Assembly (NCBI GenBank): GCA_963922205.1
Contig: CAWUHX010000361.1
Location: 62,001-126,000 of the forward strand
Length of the DNA stretch: 64,000 bases
Direction of reading: 5' to 3'
From: Romanomermis culicivorax
Lineage: Eukaryota > Nematoda > Enoplea > Mermithida > Mermithidae
Shown here in pieces: positions 59,043 to 64,000 of this stretch (position 1 is its first letter; the number at the start of each line of letters is the position of its first letter). Both the position numbers and the translations under genes were made by a program. The notes beneath the pieces were generated by a model, which did no database searches, was not told the DNA's origin, and worked only from the letters and a program-made list of their open reading frames with translations.

Positions 59043-62000
59043 TGTAACGTCAGGAGAGGTGGTGTGAGGGATGAAATAGAGGAAGTAGCGGCGCCTTAAG
59101 AGTGAGGGCAAAAGGGTGCTATGGAAGTCGTTAGCACTGGGGTACTGTAGGTAGGAAATGCTATTTGTTACCTCCACCTGCACGTCACAGAGCCTATCAC
59201 GTAGAGTGATTGCCCGTGGATGATGAGAGAGAGAAAGACGTCAGCAATCAGTTCTGGAGAGGCCTTGTGTAGAGCTGGGGCCTTAGTCCTAATGGGGAGT
59301 TCCTGGAGGGAGAAACCCGATTGAAGACTGAAGGGGTTAAACGACAAAGAGGAGAGAGTTAGGGCCTAGTCCCACTTATGTAGTTTATGCTGAAGACTCG
59401 CCAAAACAATATTCAAATTCGATCTTTTATTAATACATAAAAACGGCGTTGACGTAATTGGGCGCTTCAGATGATTCTCGCTCGGTAATATTGAAATATG
59501 AGTTTGGTGGGTATTTTCTCGGTATTTATGCTAGCGGGAGTAGAAGTGTCAGTCGCTCCTGAGTACGGTAGGATGAGGCGACTAGAGTAATCGTCGACGC
59601 TTCTTGAGGGAGAAGAAGGTCGGGTTGAAGGCCAAAAATAGTTGGCGCTGGAAGACGCCAGTGCGCATGCATTCCTGTAGAGACGCAGGAAGGAGACCTC
59701 TGGAGGGACGCCAACTCTGTTTGCTACAGTCGTTCATCAAGTACATAAATATTTACAAAAAGATGCGAACACGAAAGTGGACAAATACTATAACAAACGA
59801 GCATACTGTACGAGATTGAGGTATACTGTAGGATCACATGAGCGGTTGTCTGTGGCATATCACAATGATTCCCAATTAAAATTGTTCTGTATGGAGCTTA
59901 ATTGCAAAAAATTTTAATTAATGAAATGAATAAAACAAAATGAAATAAATAAAACAATTAAGCAGTAAAGACAGAACAAAAAACAAATAATAAAGAAATG
60001 AAAGGCAAATTATGTAATAAAAACTAGGTAAAAAATAGAGCAAAAGTACACAACCTGAAAAAATTAAACAAAAAGTGGCTCAAATTAAAAAGAATGTAAA
60101 AGAGAATAAATCAATAAAGGAAAGAAGAAGGAACAAAAGACATGCATGAAAGATATGTTACTATTAACAAACTGTCACATTAAACGAAGTGGAGCCATGT
60201 CACATTAAATGAAGTGGGTGATCAGTCACATTGATGGGAAAAACCCATGCCATATTCCATAAGAGATACGGCCATGACACTGCAAGTGACATGCTGTGAC
60301 CCCATTGGGTGGCTCCATTAATATCTCTTCGTTTCGGGAACCTAACCCAGCTGGTACTACCACAGGTAAACCCATGGTGTACCTCGGCCTTGTCCTTGGG
60401 TTATGCCGTAGAATAATGGACAACACGGCCGAGTCAGAGGTGCCAATCCCTAGTTCTCATTCACTAAGAATGAGGGATGGTGCCATTCACAGAATGGCGT
60501 ACTGTAGGGGACCCGATTGTTAACCTAAATCCCCTTATTGGCCCTGACCTTAAGGATCTGAGGGCTTTCTCAACTGAGGGTACTTCCAAGGGAAACTAGC
60601 TTAGGGGAGACTCCCACAAATATACCCTCAACAATAATCACCCCTGAGAAGATTCACGGAATCCTCTTCTCAAACTACTCGGCGCTGGGCGACGGGTCCT
60701 GGGGGTAAAGCGGGGTCCTACGGACGGCGGTGAGTGGGTACGGGAATCCGGAGTGATTCGGCGTAAGCAGTAATGCGGCTGCAGTTCGGCAGGCGGCGAT
60801 ATCAAGCGTTTCCTCGGGGAGGGCGACAGGGGTTCTCGATCAACGGCGACGGGTGAACTTCAACCGTTGGATTACTGTAGAAGGCCACATAAAGAAGACT
60901 GGAGGCGAGAATATGCAAATTTTATTTGACGAGCGGCGAACGCAGTTGACAATATAAAATATAGTAATCGACGAGCGGCAGATGCGAAACGCAGGCTAAA
61001 ACCCAACAAGACGATTAGAGTTGAAGACAAGACTAAGACACAAAAATGACACAACATGCCCTTTTAAAGGGCTCCATAAACTACAGTATGCCTTGGGCGG
61101 AGTTAACACTCCCCCAAGCTAACTTCTGCAGCAGAAATCGTTGCAGAAGATGCCTATGGTCACACAGACATTTTCCAGTTCACAACGTTAAGCATTGGGG
61201 CGAGTTTTCACTCTCCATGCTTAACATAGGAACATCAACTAGTGAGAATTTCAAACTAGTCATTTCGCGCTGTGAAACGTTGCTAGTTTTTGCTGATAAG
61301 AGGTGCACGTTGTGCTCCAATTACAGTGATGAGCTCGGAGAGCTTATCTCTAACGCAAATTCTTGACTAGCAGGTACATACCATAGTCTACGTGTATAAC
61401 AAAATAATAAATTGGAACGGAAATAAAATGTGCGTAGATGAAACAGAAATGAAACATAAAAAGTACACACATAAATTGCATGTAGAAAATTATAAAAACG
61501 AAACGTAAAATTGATGTAAATTACTGTAACACAAAATGTAACAAAAAACATAATGAGAAATTGTGATTTGAATCACGTGAGGTTTGACGAAATTCGTCGG
61601 CACATGACAAAACCATAACAAAAAACTAATGTCGTGAAAATGTAATAATCACGGGCATAGTCAATCGACTTTCTTTTTCTTTATTTTTGCAACACACTAA
61701 TTTTTATGAACAAAATATCTAAGCTAACATTTGATTAATGACAGCACATGTTTATACTTAAAAACTTTCGAAAATATTATAATGGAATTCGCTTTTCATT
61801 ACATTCCTCCAGCGAAAGAGAAAAATACATACAAAAATTTCAAAATATAAAAAAAATGATGAATTACCAGCAAAAGGTCAAACTAATTTTAAAAATGAAT
61901 AATATTTAGAAACACAAAATTTCTAAAAATTTCTAAAAGGAAAACAATTGTGGCAATTAATTTTTATTAAAAAAAAATAATTAATTTTTAAAGTTCAAAT

Positions 62001-64000
62001 TTCAAAGTCATAAATTTACTATAAAATTTAGAAAAACAGAAAAATTCTAATGCGCAGCATATGTGGTACATATTTCTAGCTAATATTTAAAAAAAAATAC
62101 ACTTCAGCTTTCATCAAAATCACGTGAAAAAGAGAAAATTTTCGCGCCTGAAATTTCCAGTAAGAAAATTTTGATTAGAAAGAAAGAAAGATTTGGGTCA
62201 TAGTTTACACTGTAGATTACGTAAATGTTGTATACATGTGGTGTGTGTGTGTGTGTTAGTTTTTAGTTTTGTTTTAGTATTGAAAAAGTAGTAATTAATC
62301 TATGCACAGCAAAATTAGTCTGCTTCCTGATCCAAATTCGGATCAGGATTAAAGGAAGCATTTCTTGAGTATGGTTTAGTGATTTTTACATGTACTAAAC
62401 TAGGGTTAGCATCTTTTTGATTAATAGGCTGGATCCAAATGTTGGGCAGAGCCAAACCAACAATTTCATAAGGCCCGTGCCACTGGTGGGTCAACTTTGG
62501 TGAACGACCTACCTTTGTGACCAGTTTATGGACCATTACAAGGTCTCGTACTTGGTATTCATGAACTGTTTTTACCTCCCTGTCATAGTTCACTTTTTGT
62601 TTTTCTTGAGCCTTACTTATAGCTTCTTCGGCTAATGTCCAGGCTTCTGTCATTTTTGATTGGAAATCTGAAACGAAATCATCAATATCAACTGTGTATG
62701 GGCTAACAGTATGATGCAAAACTACGTCAAGGGGTAATCTGGGATCATGCCCATATAACAAATAAAATGGTGTAAAATTCGTTGAGCTATGAACACAAGT
62801 CCGATATGCGAATAGGGCATAAGGAATAAATTCATCCCAATCCCGTTGGTTTGTGGAGACGTACATGGATAGGATGGTCGTCAAAGTTCTATTAAAACGC
62901 TCTACCATCCCATCCGTCTGAGGGTGGTAAGGGGATGTGAAAATTTTGCGAGTATCACACAATTGCGTAATTTCCTGCATTAGTTGTGACGTAAAATTTG
63001 CTCCCCTATCAGATAACAATTCGCTAGGGGCACCATATCGACACACAATTTCTTTGACAAAAATTTCAGCGACTGTGCATGCTTTCATATCTGGCAAAGC
63101 ATAGGCCTCCGGCCATTTACTTAAATAATCGCCAAAAACTAGAATATACTTGTTACCTTTATATGTCAATGGCAAGGGACCCAAAAAGTCCATTGCAATT
63201 TTCGTAAAAGGTGGTCCTTCTACCTTTATTGAGACCAATGGTGCATTTGATTTTCGTGATGGAAATTTTCGTCCTGCACATGAGACACACTGTTTACAAT
63301 AATTATAAATTTGTGTCCGCATATTACGCCAAAAATATTTTTGTCGAATTTTGTAGTACGTTTTTAGGAATCCAAAATGACTGCTAAAAATATCATCATG
63401 AAAAGCTTCTAAAATAGCTGGAACTAATGTTTCTGGGATAACTGTAGAAACATTTCCTTTTTCAATTCGGCACAAAAGATTTTCTTTGATCATGAAATTT
63501 TGGTAATCTTTCATGATCCATTTTACTAAATTTTCATTGTCCGGTAACTTACCATCGACCAAAAAATCTATGAATGCTTTGCATGTGCTATCAGCCTGCT
63601 GGCCTTCTGAAAGATGTACATTTTCTGGTAGCATGTTGACTATGGCATTCACGGGAATGTGATTTTCTTTTATAGGATATCGGGAGAGGAAATCAGCATT
63701 TGCATTCGACTTACCGGACCTGTACTGAATTTCCACATCATATTGCTGTAACACTAGTCCCCAATGAGTTAATTTTGCCGAAGTTTGTGAAATATTATTT
63801 TTAAGATAAGCCAAAGGGGCATGGTCTGTGAAAAGATAACATTTTTGGCCATATATGTAAGGACGGAACTTTTTTAGAGCCCAAATGATGCCCAGGGCTT
63901 CCTGTTCAATGGTGGCATAATTACGTTCACTTTTTGTCAGTGACCGACTGGCATATGCCACTGGATGTTCGATTTCACCCACTTTTTGAGCCAAAACTGC
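59043..64000 (-). mobile_element. Ty3/Gypsy-type retroelement (unit 2), cut by the window end
   Basis: Same minus-strand element as in unit 1. The candidate 3' LTR is at 59043-60633. The base at 62051 (T) differs from unit 1 (C at 47367) in the non-coding stretch after pol. Whether this copy keeps its 5' end, or shares the RT stop, cannot be seen. Confidence 0.75.
62315..64000 (-). CDS. Retroelement pol, RNase H to integrase (unit 2, partial)
   Basis: Identical in translation to the corresponding part of unit 1, from within RNase H to the stop. The frame stays open to the window edge. RNase H TDHAP, the integrase zinc ligands and the D, D-35-E triad are all present. Confidence 0.92.
   Translation of the reverse strand, partial: AVLAQKVGEIEHPVAYASRSLTKSERNYATIEQEALGIIWALKKFRPYIYGQKCYLFTDHAPLAYLKNNISQTSAKLTHWGLVLQQYDVEIQYRSGKSNANADFLSRYPIKENHIPVNAIVNMLPENVHLSEGQQADSTCKAFIDFLVDGKLPDNENLVKWIMKDYQNFMIKENLLCRIEKGNVSTVIPETLVPAILEAFHDDIFSSHFGFLKTYYKIRQKYFWRNMRTQIYNYCKQCVSCAGRKFPSRKSNAPLVSIKVEGPPFTKIAMDFLGPLPLTYKGNKYILVFGDYLSKWPEAYALPDMKACTVAEIFVKEIVCRYGAPSELLSDRGANFTSQLMQEITQLCDTRKIFTSPYHPQTDGMVERFNRTLTTILSMYVSTNQRDWDEFIPYALFAYRTCVHSSTNFTPFYLLYGHDPRLPLDVVLHHTVSPYTVDIDDFVSDFQSKMTEAWTLAEEAISKAQEKQKVNYDREVKTVHEYQVRDLVMVHKLVTKVGRSPKLTHQWHGPYEIVGLALPNIWIQPINQKDANPSLVHVKITKPYSRNASFNPDPNLDQEAD

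Larger units (their letters stand above)
51926..64000. repeat. Tandem duplication, unit 2 (runs off the window)
   Basis: Repeats 37242-49316 in the same orientation, with the first 60 bases being the right edge of the palindromic CAGCGCC cluster. It abuts the retroelement of unit 1 directly. The remaining ~2.6 kb of the unit, including the retroelement's 5' coding half, would lie beyond 64000. Confidence 0.97.

Noticed and set aside
1..64000. tRNA, rRNA and bacterial-style operators, ribosome sites or terminators
   Set aside because: None could be supported. The only tRNA B-box-like string noticed (GGTTCAAGCCC near 7863) lies inside the EndoU coding exon.

Overview
This is a 64 kb piece of an AT-rich metazoan nuclear genome. 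Genes are split by GT-AG introns of roughly 150 bp to 3 kb, proteins belong to animal families (EndoU ribonuclease, ephexin-type Rho GEF, BTB/zinc-finger), and the DNA between them is packed with hAT-like and foldback DNA transposons, LINE tails and a Ty3/Gypsy element. No bacterial gene organisation is present. A small invertebrate, possibly a nematode, fits; the sequence alone does not settle it.

Layout. 457-2429 (minus): last exons of an unrecognised, heavily N-glycosylated extracellular protein. 5279-8046 (plus): a complete four-exon EndoU endoribonuclease. 8268-15950: a transposon nest, where an old CAGTG-ended hAT-like relic was entered by a palindromic MITE (itself split by a CATACCTGTA MITE) and by a foldback element with a 9-bp target duplication (itself split by a BED-hAT element); a TGCGCC-repeat element and a second BED-hAT copy follow. 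18006-28615 (plus): a complete ten-exon ephexin-like GEF (Pro-rich N terminus, DH, PH, SH3, 1176 aa) with a third BED-hAT copy in intron 7. 29180-37120: MITEs, a LINE 3' end split by a 1.34-kb hAT element, and a possible two-exon gene remnant.

37242-64000 is dominated by a direct tandem duplication with a 14,684-bp period. Each unit has the right half of a palindromic repeat, a seven-exon gene predicted to encode two BTB domains plus seven C2H2 fingers, and a minus-strand Gypsy-type retroelement. The second unit runs off the window. The two copies are almost identical: I noticed only two differences over the ~12 kb they share.

The retroelement is the most unusual item. Its long reading frame begins with a membrane-anchored, envelope-like ectodomain and runs in the same frame into retropepsin, reverse transcriptase, RNase H and integrase. 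The first copy has one in-frame stop inside reverse transcriptase and is cut off at its 5' end by the duplication junction.

Exon structures were checked by reading phase across each junction: EndoU and ephexin join without any frame conflict, and BTB/ZnF does so from exon 2 onward. Repeat boundaries were set by target-site duplications wherever these could be seen.
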